Source: Atherix ibis
Taxonomy: Eukaryota; Arthropoda; Insecta; Diptera; Athericidae
Reading direction: 5' to 3'
DNA length: 64,000 bases
Assembly (NCBI GenBank): GCA_958298945.1
Contig: OY282606.1
Location: 43,847,920 to 43,911,919, forward strand
In this document: in pieces, positions 1 through 12,805 of the stretch
Position numbering within the stretch: the stretch's first letter is position 1
How the letters are laid out: each line of letters begins with the position of its first letter
The notes under the pieces: model-generated
The model's database searches: none
What the model saw: only the letters and a program-made list of their open reading frames with translations
What the model was told of the DNA's origin: nothing
Position numbers and translations under genes: made by a program

Positions 1-1780
1 TAAAAAATAACAGAAACAAAGAAAAAATCCGAGTTAAAAGAATCTCCTGATGTTAAACTATATGCATACATACATATAATTGTACATATCTGAAGAGACT
101 CCTAGATACCCTTAGCTTGGTATTTTTTAAGATCCTTTTTCGTAGAGCTAATAAATATACACGCGCACCGCGAAATTCGTCATATAGTATATTTTGCACA
201 CATACAAATTTTTCATAAAAATAACCGCAGGCTAACGTTTAATTTGGAACGCAAACAACTGGACTAAAATCTCAAAAAATTAAAATTCATATTGAATTTA
301 TATTGTATGTATATTGTAGGAATACATATACACACATTTTCGGTAGTCCTTCTTCGCTGCTTCACGTGTATTTTTTTATTATGTTTTTTCAGGGGCATCC
401 CTTAAGGTATTTAGTTCGAAATCATTTTTTTGTTAACAGAGCTGGGAGGAAAATTGTATAACATTGATTTCTGTATACAAATTTTCGTTGTTGTTTTATT
501 ACCAGTTAATTGAAAATTCACCTTGATGTCATCTAGTTTTTGTTACACGTAAAAAAAATATTTAACCACCCTTATTCTACAATATGATTCGACTACAGAA
601 TAGTAGGATTGTTGTAATAATGATGTTAAGGTTATTGTAGCATTTTTGTTATCAAAATAATATTATAACATTATTTGTCCTTTTCCACTTGTACTTGTAC
701 GAATTCAATTATTTTTATAATTTGAATATTCAACAAAATGTACATTTCTATTGAAAAATAACATACGAATTTGATTAAACAATAATAAAGTTTAATATAA
801 TCGTTAAAGTATGGAAAAATTCGTAAATTTATTTTGTTCGAATTATTTAACTGTTTTTATAGCAATTTAAAAAAGAAAAATTAGATATCTTACTATATAT
901 AAAGAAAAAACATTTAAAATGTTTAATATATAATTAAAATTTTAAGAAAAACTAGATAAAAAAGCGTATAAAACATACGTGTTAATATATGCACATCCTC
1001 AAGATATAAAAACAGACACAATTTCTTCCATATACCATATGTAAGTGAAAGGCCACTCCAAAAAGGGTCTTTTAAATATTATATGTTATTTTTAATTGTT
1101 GTCTTATCAAATTTGTAAACATCAATGGATATTTACTTATAGTACTCTAAATATCCATAGGTCCTTATAATTTTTTAATTATGAATAACGCGTAATTCAT
1201 CAGCAATATTGGTATTATAGTTGTCGAACAAATGTCATGTTATTATGCATTATAATCCCTTTTTCTATCTGCTTATTGCTGATTGTTGATTTACTGATAA
1301 ATAATTGATGAATTAGTCACTTAAAAAATATCTTGGAATCTACTACGATAATTTGAACTTTTCTATAACAATAATCACAATTCAAAAGAAAACAAATTAA
1401 AATATTCTCTAATTGCTCGGCCAGTTTGGACTAATAGTTCTTCGAAAAATTTAACTTTTGCGTTTTTAATTATTTCTTTAATTTTTACTATTTTCAGATT
1501 ATAAAGAATTATTTTATACTCAAAAACAAATATTAATAAAATTTGTATGGCATCTTTACATGCCAGATGGTAAAAAAAATTGTCATTTATTGTTATCAGC
1601 TACATCTTTACATTAGCCAACGACTTATCATATTAACCTCGTATTTATAATATCTACTTACTCAGTCTATGAATGTGTCAAATTGTTATATTTTATAGTG
1701 TTTCCCCACAATCTATTATTACAACGTAAAGAAAATATTGTCCGAATTTTAATGCTACAACAACTCCCAGTCCACACATG
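1..1780. other. Intergenic, nothing recognised
   Basis: AT-rich sequence with many homopolymer runs and stop codons in all frames. I see no coding exon, RNA gene or transposon end here. Confidence 0.5.
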
Positions 1781-2765
1781 ATTTGGAGATTAATTATCTG
1801 TTTTATGGACCGAGCTTCAGTATTTCGGTAGCTACAACCAAATGTTCATACAGCTTTTTGCAATTGAGAAGCTGTGGAGGCGGCAGTATGAAGTGTCAAC
1901 GATCATCCATCTTAGCGATCTGCTTCTCATTTGGGCATATCCAGTACACATATATCGCTAGGGCAGATTTTTGAAACTCGATCCAAAGATGTTTCCTTAC
2001 ACCAATTTATGCAAATATTATTACCACGAGATCCAGAGCAACGCCTCTGATATTCTAAAAGATTCGCACAGCTAGCCAATAATAATGCTAACTTTTTAAA
2101 TGATTTAATTATGAGCGATGAAAGACATTTTTATTTAAATGGTTTTGCAAATAAAACGAATTACCAAATTCGGAGGACTGAGAATCAAGTGTTGCATCAG
2201 TACCAATTACACCCTTTATGTTAAAATGAGGCCGAAGGGCTCAGCAGTCTATATTTTTTTCGAAATTGATCATGAACATCCACATAACATGTCTGGGACG
2301 CTATCCCGGACTGGCAATTCTGAACAACTGTGACTTAAGGTTCCGGCTGACCCAACATTGTAGACCCCAAGAGCGACAACAAGAATTCGCCAAGAACTTT
2401 TCAATGATCGAATTATTTTGAAAAATTCAGATTTCCTCCACGTTCCCCAAAATTAACGGTGCTAGATTTTTTTGCGAGGCTATTTAAAGGGACAAATTTT
2501 CATGTATAAACCATAAACAATTCGGCAGTTTGAGCAGAATATTCATGCCAAAATGACAAATTTGAAGCCAAAGACTTTGGGTACTGTAATGAAAAAGGCT
2601 TTGGAAAAAGCCATTACTTATTTTTCTAAAACATTTTTTAAGTGATGTTATTTTCTGCAAATAGTTAAAAAAAACCATATTGTAAAAAAGAAATCCCATA
2701 TAAAAATTAAAATTATCAAAGTATATGCATTTTATATCAGTCAGTCCAATTGAGTCCACCCTGTA
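1780..2765 (+). mobile_element. Fossil Tc1/mariner-superfamily transposase copy
   Basis: Conceptual translation across several frames gives pieces typical of an IS630/Tc1/mariner transposase. Around 2100-2180 a block reads like MSDERHFYLNGF followed by a NKTNYQI-type strand, which carries the first catalytic Asp. Around 2450-2600 a degenerate FLRGYLKG block with KPQTIRQF-like helices corresponds to the region after the third catalytic residue. Frameshifts and stops break every stretch, and the middle QQDG block is not visible. The right end carries CCACCCTGTA at about 2756-2765, the same terminus as the fossil near 21.3 kb. The left terminus was not found. It is clearly non-functional; the subfamily is uncertain, and it resembles the DD41D-type copies elsewhere in the window. 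Confidence 0.6.
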
Positions 2766-4860
2766 TAATAAAACCATTATGGTTTTGTAAAGAACTTTTT
2801 CAAAATCATTAATTCACTTTGATCGAATTGTTAATTATAAATAATTTTTTCTCAACTCTCATCTCATTTTACTCGTTAATTTGAAAAAATAATCCTCATC
2901 GCGGCATTCAAGTGGCCTTCATAAACATCTCACATTTCTAATTCTTTATTTTTTAAATAAAATAACAACAAAGTTTACAATTTAATTCAATGATACTAAG
3001 GAAAATCGTTTATAATTCAATCTTAATTAAATTTCTATGTACATTTTTGAAAGCTTTAAATATAATCACCCCATTTTCAGGACACGAATATCAGTCTACA
3101 ACTTGTTGAATTTTATAAATAATCGAGTGGTGAAAATAGGCCAGAAATAAAAAGTGTCATTTTTCTCCCCTATTTCTTATCTTTTCGGTTTTGTTAAGTA
3201 GTTGTTGATGGAGTGTTACTCGATATCCTTAAATATAGTGTCATGAAACACAAAAACCTACTTCAGATTATATAGTGAAAATAAAAACCGATTAAAATGT
3301 GATTCTATCGTACAGAAGAATAGATTATCTAGGATATAATTTTATCCTGACAGTCCTATCGACTAAATAGCCACAATGACATTGAACGTGCCGCAGGAAA
3401 AATTTTAACTTCAATCGATATTACCAAAAGTAAGTTCAGTTCCAGTTTGGTAAAACGTGACAACATAATTCGGAAATGTTTTTCTTGCCATCGAAAATGT
3501 TTTCCTCTTCTAAAACAATGTTTTTGTCAGCGTTAATAGCCTAGTTATCTTCATTACCGCAAATACTCATACTTTTTTCTTAGTCGTAATCGTCATCTTA
3601 TCTTTAGAAATAACAGCACTTAAACAGTCTAAAATAGAATCTGTCTTCTTAGTCGATTGTCTTCCCGAAATATTTTATATACCATTCACTAACTATAAGG
3701 AAAACCATTTCCTAAATATAAAGAACAACCGAATAGCATCATGATATTGAAGAAGGACACAATTTATTGGGGGAAAAAAATAAAACTATGAAAAAAGCTA
3801 CAATGAAACAAGCAACAAGTCAAATATGGGAAAAAAGGGATTTATTAAGTATAAAAAAGGTACAAAGTAAATCAAGACTAATTTTAATTTTTGGCCAACT
3901 GAATATTATTGCATATTCGAATCGGTTTTTAATATTCCAGTTTTTACCCTTAAGATTCATAATTTTATTAGGTACATTTTAGGGGGGAAATATATTTTCT
4001 TAATTAATTTGTAGACTATCAAAAAAGTCGCATGCGAGGTATAAAAGAACTAAAATAATGTTTTACTACTAAATTTTTTTAGATTAAAAAGAAGGTCTCC
4101 TATGTCTCTTTTCATTAAAACGAAGCTGAATCCTTATACTTTTGACCACTTTTAAGATTTTGTAACTAATAATTAATTTTTTCTGAATATGTAGAATAAC
4201 CTTAATTGCCGAAGCAAATTAAATAATAATTATTTTTTAAATTTCAAGTTACATGTACTTGTAACAGGCAGATATGTGTGCGGATACAATAGATCAATGC
4301 AAGGATAGAAAGTGTGGAACTCCAATATTTCTTATTTAAGGTAATGTTAGGGAGTGTAACAGAGAATAGTTCTTTTAAAAGGAGTTTCTAATTTTTAATA
4401 TCTGAAAATTTTCAAACCAGCAACAAAAGCAGTCTTTAGATCTCTGTGCATCAGACACCGTCTTTTGTGACCGTTGTGAGTGATTCAATGGCATGAGCAG
4501 ACGCATAAGTACAGGTAGTGGCAAAATAAATGTTTGAATTATTTTTCACGAAATTCTGAAACCATCAGAATCATGCGTTCGATAGAATCAACCAGGAAGT
4601 CAATGTTTATATATAAACAGATATAACACCATTGCAAGAAATACTGAGAATAGAGACTGGTAGTTTGGAGAAGAGCAACGATTATATATACTACAGTTAC
4701 TATCAAACATAACACGTGTTCGAAACTGGCTTTATAGTCAGCCAGAAGATGGAATGTGTTATTATCATATTTGAAGCAATAATATATTTATTTATATAAA
4801 TATATTATTATATAGTATAAAAATCATACTTGAGGACTTTTTAGAAACATATAGAGGGAG
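2766..4860. other. Intergenic, nothing recognised
   Basis: AT-rich non-coding DNA. A 71-codon open frame near 3767-3982 has biased, lysine- and isoleucine-rich composition and no recognisable domain. No other feature is supported. Confidence 0.5.
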
Positions 4861-5930
4861 CTCATATGCTCCGTAATACGTTGGCATCTAAACCTTGCAT
4901 GATAATACTATTGATAACGGATTGCAAATCATCCAGTCTCATATGGATATCTCCAGACAGGACTACTTCCAACAAAACTGACCACGTGTTAACTGACCAC
5001 CGGTATCTTATGAATCTAGAAAATGTTAGAACATTTAGGGTTGCCAACGTTGATTGGAATCACTACCTTATTGGCGCCGTGCTGTGAGTCCGAATACTAT
5101 CTTCGCGAACAAATAGAGGTAAACGAACATTTCGAATGAACACGAGTACCCTGCTAAACAATAGTAATCAAAAATATAAACGAAGATATGTACCCTAGAA
5201 ATTAAGTAGTTATTAAAATAGCCTAGAAAGACCTAAAGGGTACTATAATTGGTACGGCTGAATAAGTACTAGGCCCCAGTCACAAAAATAGTCGGAACTA
5301 CTGACGCTGATTATAAACCAAAAATTGAACAAAATAATACTGCATTCTCAGAGAACGCGATCACGCATATTAAATTATTGTAAATTTCGAAGAGCAGAGA
5401 AGAGAATTCAAAGACAAAAGAAAAAAACCTGAGAGAACAAACAGGTCTGCGAAATCGAAAAATATAAGGAGCAACTGCTCAAGAAGCAGAAGTTTTACCT
5501 AGCTATGAGCAAAATGAGATGATTTACACCACTGTGCTCATCATACCACCGGAAAAGGGGTTATTTGATTTCCGACCCTTTTTCCGGTGAGTTTATGAAG
5601 ACGATGGTCGAGAAAATAACAAATTGCAATCTGTCAACTGAAGAAACGCAAATCACCAGATGTCGACGTGATCGCCAGCAAACTGCTTAATTACGGACGC
5701 AATAATCTACACCAAACGGTTCATCAATTAATGAACAGCGAATTAATGCCCGATGACTGGCACCTTGGAATTATCTAAAAATTGAGCCACTTAAAATCCA
5801 CAAGGTATCCGGCAAGGAAACTATCTTTCGTGCGTTCTCTTTAACCTAGCGCTGGAAAAAGTGATTCGTAATATTCCTCCCATCGATGATCTACAATGAG
5901 TGAAGGTAGGTCATCAACATACACGTACTG
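4860..5930 (+). mobile_element. RTE-like non-LTR retrotransposon fragment (endonuclease end plus reverse transcriptase)
   Basis: At 4930-5090 the plus strand encodes the end of an apurinic-type endonuclease: a WISPDRTTSNKTDHVLTDHR block followed by RVANVDWNHYLIGAVL, in which the SDH/DHYLV-type catalytic motif has become WNHYLI. At 5630-5770 a KSPDVDVIASKLLNYG block and MPDDWHLGII match the start of a reverse transcriptase. At about 5810-5900 GIRQGNYLSCVLFNLALEKV matches the RT motif usually reading GVRQGDPLS. Frameshifts and stops occur throughout, so this is a dead copy. The catalytic YADD region is absent because recognisable sequence stops where the Tc1 element begins at about 5.93 kb. The RTE assignment rests on motif style alone. 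Confidence 0.65.
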
Positions 5931-7370
5931 TGGCGGTCATATATTTAGAAACGATAATTTTTTTTTAAAGAATTGGTTATATATCCTGAAAAACGTACGG
6001 AAAGTCTAAAAATTTGGGAATTTAGTACAAATATATCCTGTGTTGAGGAAGAAAATAATTTTATTTAATTAAATTTTTATTTAAAATAGTAAGTAACAAA
6101 ATAGGTAAAGAAGTTCGTATTGGCTGGTCTTATAATTAGAAACCAATAAAATAAAACACATTTTCCTTTGGTAATATCACATCAAAAATAAAAAAAATAA
6201 AAAAAATCCTTCTTTGTGATCAGTATTTGGTTGGGTATCCTTTATTTTTTATGACCGCCGCACAACGTTTTGGCATACTGGCTACTAAGTCATGGCAAAC
6301 CTTAATATTTATTTTGCTCCAAATATCTTCAATATTTTGAAGCAGGTGTCCTTGATTTTTCGAAGTCCTGCTCTTCAATCCTTTTTAAACATGTGTCCAT
6401 AAGTTCTCAATAGGATTGAGGTCAGGACTCTACGCTGACCAGTCTAATACATTAATTTTATTCTCCGTAAACCAACACTTCACTAACCGTGAAGTGTGTT
6501 TAGGATCATTATCCTGTTGAAAAATATAGGAGATAGGCATATTATCGTCACAATATGGTTCCATTATATTTTCCAATATTTGCTTGTACCCGTGTTGGTC
6601 CATTCGTCCGTCGATTTTGAATAGCGGACCAACCCCACGCCAGGAAAATGCACCCTAAACAATTATATTACCACCACCGTGTTTGATTGTTTTATTGGTA
6701 TACCTTGGGTCCAATTCTTTATTTTTCGGACGTCTAACGTAACCCTTACCATCGGACCCGATCAAATTAAATTTTGACTTGTCACTCCACAGGACTTTTC
6801 GCCAGAATGGCAGCGGTTTATTTAAGTGCTCTTTTGCAAAAGCTTTATGTTTCTCTTTGAAACGCTTAGTTTTTTGCGAGTAATGCACCCACGCAGTCCT
6901 GCTTCGTTCAGCCTACGTCGAATTGTCCTTTCTGACAATTTGTGCTGTAAATCGTTCGATACAGCCGTATTTATTTCCTTAGCGGTTAGAAAAGCCTTTT
7001 CTTTGCTCATTCTGGTACAACCCTGTCCTCTTTTGTGTCGTTTTTCGCGGTCTGCTCCGACGCACCCTGTTTTCATAACTTCCGGTTTCAGAGTATGTTT
7101 TAACTGCATTAAAAATCATCTTTTTGGAACACTTCAGATCCGCAGCAATAGTTTCCATTGATAATTTATCCTCGCGATATTTCTTAACAATTAACCGTCG
7201 AATTTCCGGTGTACAGCCGGGACTATTTTTTTCCCCCCATAGTACTGTTACATTATATTGTTTTAAAGCACTACTAATAAATGCAATCATTTAAAATCAT
7301 ACTTACTTTCAAAATTTTATATTATCATTAACTTAAGTGCACTGTTTCTAATTATATGTCAACGTTCTTT
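5930..7370 (-). mobile_element. Tc1-like transposon, DD34E, degenerate
   Basis: The element is bounded by imperfect inverted repeats: CGGTCATATATTTAGAAAC near 5934 and, on the other strand, a GACATATAATTAGAAAC block near 7345-7365. An internal repeat of the same motif (TCTTATAATTAGAAACC) lies near 6130. The minus strand encodes a transposase from about 7290 to 6225. The order is two helix-turn-helix regions, then WSDKSKF (first Asp), FQQDNDPKHTS (second Asp) and SPDLNPIENLW (Glu), with 34 residues between the last two, which makes it a DD34E Tc1. An in-frame stop after GGGNIIV (about 6654), another stop replacing Tyr before SPDLNP, and N-terminal frame changes make it inactive. Confidence 0.85.
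6225..7290 (-). pseudogene. Tc1 transposase pseudogene
   Basis: The remains of the cut-and-paste transposase of the 5.93-7.37 kb element run from an N-terminal MIAFISSALKQYN-type start (7290) to a C-terminus ending GYPTKY near 6225. The first frame carries the paired-like DNA-binding helices (residues 30-70, TIAADLKCSKKMIFNAVKTY). A second overlapping frame carries LSERTIRRRLNEAGLRG, and a third carries the catalytic core. At least one frameshift and two or three stop codons interrupt it. All three catalytic residues of the DD34E triad are still legible, so decay is moderate. Confidence 0.8.
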
Positions 7371-10050
7371 CAAAATTAATTTCTACTGCGAATTTCAAAT
7401 GGTTAAACGCATGATGCCAAATAAAAAACGGTTTGAATTCTATTCACCGGTTCCTCAAGGATACCGCCTTGAGGAACACAGATAAAAGATGTATTGCAAA
7501 ATTCTGCGTTTTCAGTTATCTGAAATCATTGTTGGAAGGAGTTGGACTTGATAACTCAGAAATAGGTACAGGAGAGGACTTTTTAGCTTCCAGTACAAAT
7601 CAAGATGATATATGTAACCAAATACCTCTGGAATATCTAAATATAACATGATATTCTTCTGTCCCTTTACCCTTATTATCCGCTTTCTAAATAAGTTTTA
7701 AAGATAATTAGTATGGTTTTGTATTAGGTAAGAGGTAAGAGTAATATTCAGATTTTTATATCATCAGCATTTATAGTTTTTAGGGTATTGTTATTAGAAG
7801 GAATATCGCGTGTACAAATATATATAGAACTGGACCTAGAATGGTTACCCTGAGATAGAACAGCGAGAATTGAAGATATTTTAGAAAATTATACATGTGC
7901 AATTTTCTGAAAATATCATTCAAAGAGGTAGGATGTTATAACTAAGAAATAAGTAGAGCAAAGGATTATTTTGAGTTTCCCGAACAAATCAGGATACCAT
8001 ATATGAATTAAAATTTTGTGCAATTGCTAAAACTACACTTGGACAGTACTTACTCAATTAAAATTAAATGAATATCTACAGAAAATATTTTTATATAAAA
8101 GTAAAATTCAGAAGTTTCGTTTTTCAATATTTTAAATGTGCTACAGACATTTTTGGACGTCTACGCATATAGCTAAATTTAATTGAGTAAAATTGTGAAT
8201 ACTGTAATGAGCAAATTCATTTATTTAGCTTCTTTTTATATTTACCAGTATAAAAAGCATATACTCGTATGAAGGCACTTAAGAAAATTGACAAAATTGA
8301 TTGTACTTAAACCAAATCAATTTTGCGCTATAAATTCAAAGAATCTCCCCATTTATTCATACGAAGTTTATTTAAATTCAAGTATTATATAAAATAATAT
8401 AATAATCATATTATTTATGAATTCTGGTAAATCAGTTGAATTATTATTGCTTTTCAATATGCTCTGTTGAATAATAAATTTTGAGTATCTGACGAGAAAA
8501 AAAAAATGTTCGATTCTCCCTAAATTGAATAAACGTTTACCAATGAATAAAGTGATTTCAACAAATAAAATATTCAATAAGTCCTGATCATTTTGCAATG
8601 ATAGAAAATGCATTATCGATGACAAAGCATTATAAAAGAAAATAATTTGAATACTTACAAATTCTTATTTTAAATTGAAAGGATTGCTTATGCTACCTTT
8701 GCTTTTGGGGATACGAAAATTGAATTTGTCAATTGAGAATTTACTGAAAATCATAATAAATACTCTTCCGATTTTCGTGCATAACATTCTTAAAAAGGAT
8801 CTTAAAATACAAAATAGAGTACTCATAATATTTATTGTAAGTAATTTATTCAGTTTTGTTTTTTTTAATTTACTCAACCATATACCATATAATATGACTT
8901 GTATGCTTTGCAAATATATTTTTATAGAAGTTCTTTAATTTACCTCACAAGGTAACTATTGTAGAATTTTTTAATATATAGTTACTTGTCGGCAAAAATA
9001 CTATTTCACAAAAAATTAAGTATATAAATTTAGGAGTTTGTTTAAGATGATTTTTTATTTTACAAAATCCTACATACATTTTATAGTTCATTAAATATTT
9101 ATCTATTATATGAGGTAAAGTTTTTATCAATTCTAAGAAAAAGGGCTCTTACTGTGGAAACTTTATCAAAAATTTATTGTTTGGATCAAATACATAGATA
9201 AAATTTCGAATTTTCAGAAATTCTATTCAGAAGTATAAAATGTATTGTACAATAATAATATTTGTAATAAGTACTAAATTTGGTTACAAAATCGATTTTC
9301 TCACATTGGAGTATAAGATGATGATGGCATGTGACTTAGTTTGCAAAGTTATTAAAATAATAAAAAGAATTAGTTCGTTTACAATGTTAAGTGGAACTAG
9401 TAACAAATATATTTGCAAAGTAAAAGCTCTCAAATATACTAATTCAATTTTTGTGTTAAGAAATTTTTTTAGTAACAATATAAGATACTTAAATATATTC
9501 ACATATTCTATTCAATAATAATAAAAGTCATAAGAGATGCAGATAAAAAGACGAGCAAAACAGATCTAATATTTTCCAGAGGAGCTTATCAAAATTTATA
9601 TATTATAGATGACAAAAGAACTCTCATATAGAAATACGATTAAATTGATGCTGAAATGAGTTTATAAAAATATTATCAGATAAATAATCCAATCTGTTTC
9701 CTTCACAAAGGACACAAAATAGATTAAATTATGCCTTAAGTATTTTACACTTTATAAAAGTAGCGCTCGAGCGAAAGACGACGCCCCAACAATGTACAGA
9801 AATATAGGGTCATATTATGTGTATTCATGATTGAGAATATTTTCTTTCGCATTTAAAATAGGAGGAATCTCATACTAGTTAGTATGTACTCGTTTTCTCC
9901 AAACCTGGAGACAGTTTTCTCCAAACCTGCAAACCTGAAGCAGTGGTTGTTTAAACTTATTACTTACAAATTGATTAAATAAGATATCATCTTTTCGTAA
10001 TTAAATATATTCAATTAATCGTTATATTCTGAGATTGTACTCCAACTAGA
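7371..10050. other. AT-rich non-coding stretch
   Basis: No convincing gene. Short open frames on both strands at 8.37-9.50 kb are hydrophobic because the DNA is AT-rich. Two stretches, about 7500-7630 and 7890-8010, resemble each other imperfectly (shared AACTMAGAAATA and ACAAATCARGAT blocks), which suggests an old local duplication. Short CTCCAAACCTG repeats occur at 9898-9940. Confidence 0.45.
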
Positions 10051-10330
10051 TGGAAATCCTATCAGATATAATTATTAGTATTTACTTGCCAAAGCTAGAA
10101 TGCTTCTACACTTATGTTTGCATACACTTTATTAAGCAAAATATAACATTGCATTTTCTAAGAGTACGAGCCTGCAATCTGGTGAACAAGAAGTGGTATG
10201 CCTTTCGGCAAACCTCTAATGGTTCACAGACTTACAGTCCAATTCTTCTCCACCATATTTTTCTCACTTCATGCAGCACTACTTCTGGGCAGATTACTGT
10301 TCTAGTTTTTAGCTTGCCTAACCTTCAACT

Positions 10331-12805
10331 ATGGTAATTTTCCATAGAAATGGTGTAAGTAACAACGCAAGATGTTCCATTTTGCAATGGAACATCTACG
10401 GGTTCCGTAATAACCTAGAAGGTCTGAGCCTGCTGCTAAATCAGTACTCTCCAAAAATAGTTGCTTTGCAAGAAACCAAATTACCTCACTCCGACAACCA
10501 ACCAAACAATTTCCTTGGAAATTTCAATGCCCACAGTCATGCTTGGAGTTCCCCAAGAACCTGTTGGCGCGGGAAAATCTTCGAGGAATGGCTCAACTCT
10601 ACCGATTCGAGCTTCACTCTAATAAACGATGGTTCACCGACCTTTTTTTCAACCAGAGGTACTAGCTCTGTTCTCGACCTCACCTTCGTTCCTACACGGA
10701 ACTTTGAATTATATTCATGGAAAGTTCATAGCTTCCTTGAAGGAAGTGACCACTTGCCCATACTTGTGGAGGCAAATGTTGCGCACGTTAAAATAAAACC
10801 ACTGTCACGGTTCATAGAAGAGCGCGCAAATTGGGAAAATTACAGAGCTGCGATTTTCAAAGCTTCTGCTGATCTACCCGTTGCCCAATCTCCTAACCTT
10901 GAGGCAGAAAACGTGATAAAAGTTTTTAGACGTGCAGCTGCTGGGACAATTCCCTCTTCAGTTGGCATGTCTAAAAAACAACCAAAATGGTATTCCTATG
11001 AAATCACAACATTACGACGTGAAAGAAATATGGCTTGGAAAGACTACTCTCGTTTTTCCAGTATGACTAATCTCATCGAATTGAGACTTAGGACTGCTCG
11101 AGTCAAAAGAGCGGTGAAGCAGGCCAAGCGAACAGCTTGGAATAACTTCACCGCTTCAATTGATTCCCGAACTTCACCGAAAGAAGCATGGAGAGGTATT
11201 AACTGCATTCTTGGTCGCCAAAAAAATGGTATTATCCCATCTATTGAGTCTGAGAATGGAGTTATATCCGACTCGACAGCTATCGTTGAGGAACTGGCAC
11301 AGTCCTGGGCCTCGTTTTCATCCAACAACCACCTTAGTATTACATGTCGTAGAGAGAAACAATACTTCGCGGAAAATCTCTCGCCTATACCGTCAGCCTC
11401 CACTCTAATCTTGAACCATCCAGTAACGCTTGCGGAGTTCAACTTTTCGTTGAATTCCTTCAAGGGAACCACACCTGGTAGGGACAAGGTTTCTTTTAAA
11501 ATGATTAAAGAGGCATCTTCGACTTTTCATATTAGAATTGTCAACCTCTTTAACAAAATTCTGGAAAAATCTATTTTCCCAAATTGCTGGAAGGTCGCAA
11601 CAGCCATTCCAGTTCCCAAGAAAAATCTCTCCCATTCTTCGGCTTACAACTTTAGACCAATTTCATTACTGCCTTGCACTTCCAAGATCCTGGAAAAGAT
11701 CTTAGCTACAAGACTTAACCAGGCGCTTGCCAAGAGACTCAATCTCCAACAACATGCCTACAGGTCAGGCAGAGGAACTCTGAGTATGCTACTTGAACTC
11801 CAACATTCAATCCACAATTGCTACAAACGTAGACATTGTGGTTTACTGTTGTCCTTCGACCTAGAAAAGGCGTATGACCGAATTTGCCCACATAGGGTAC
11901 TCTTACAGCTGGCAGAGTAGGGAGTAGGCTCTGCAATATTGGCATTACTACGTTCCTACCTAACTGGTAGAACCTTCACGGTACGCGCCAACGGTCATTT
12001 TTCGTCAAAACGCGAAATGAAAAACGGCATCCCACAAGGATCCCCTTTATCAACGATCCTATTCAATATATATATTCACTCCCTTTCCCACCAACTATCA
12101 TCCTTTAACCACTACATATATGCCGACAATATTTTTATACTTGTATCTGGTGCTGATCTTCAGCAACAAATAAATAACGCCATCCGCAACATCAACACTT
12201 GGAGCAGCATAAACGGTGCGGTTATCTGTACATCGAACCGACCTTGCCTTCATGTTTGCAGGAAAAAAAATTGTAGTTTATCGGACTCGTCACTAAACCC
12301 CTTCCCTCTCCGCCCAAACGATTCCATGAAAATCCTGGGTATCTCAATTGCCCGTGGAGGAAAATGGAATCTTCAGATTAAAAATGCTGTTGACAAAATT
12401 AATATCATTCTCCGAATGGTAAAAATTTTAGTCAGCAGCAAAAGTAAGGTAAGACAAAGTGAGGCAATTAGAGTAACCAACGCTCTTTTGGACGGGACCT
12501 TACTCTATTTCCTCACTATATGTGTCAGTGTGCCAATAGCAGGGAAAAAACTAGTCGAGGCAGCGGTAAACCGTTGTATTAGACTAGCCAGTGGAGCACA
12601 CCGGACATCTCCGGTGGAATCCATACTGATAGAGACTGGTCGAAAACCTATTTTTCTCTATCTTCACAAAGCCCGCCTAAGTTTAATTTACAAAAACCTA
12701 TGCCTTCCAAATTATCCACTCCACACTTTAATAAAAAAACATTATCATCTCCCCCAGCTCAAAAAGGAATTCATCATCGCTATCCTTATTAATATCCCAC
12801 CTTGA
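10331..12805 (+). pseudogene. LINE ORF2, endonuclease and reverse transcriptase part
   Basis: The sequence is open from 10331 to a TAG at 11918-11920 and continues in register to 12805. Residues about 15-150 are the AP-like endonuclease with WNI, QET, GNFNAH, SVLDLTF and GSDHLPI motifs. RT motifs follow: TPGRDKVSFKMIKEA, FRPISLLPCTSKILEKIL, LSFDLEKAYDRI, IPQGSPLSTILFNIYI and YADN. The TAG replaces a Trp codon: the inverted copy at 17.36 kb has TGG at the same place, so a single G-to-A change split the frame. The Asp-to-Asn change in YADD should abolish polymerisation. Confidence 0.85.

Noticed and set aside
4862..5047. Minus-strand frame opposite the LINE endonuclease
   Set aside because: The plus-strand frame over the same bases carries recognisable endonuclease motifs; the minus frame carries none.
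11044..11487. 147-codon minus-strand frame
   Set aside because: It is a shadow of the LINE RT reading frame on the plus strand and has no domain of its own.
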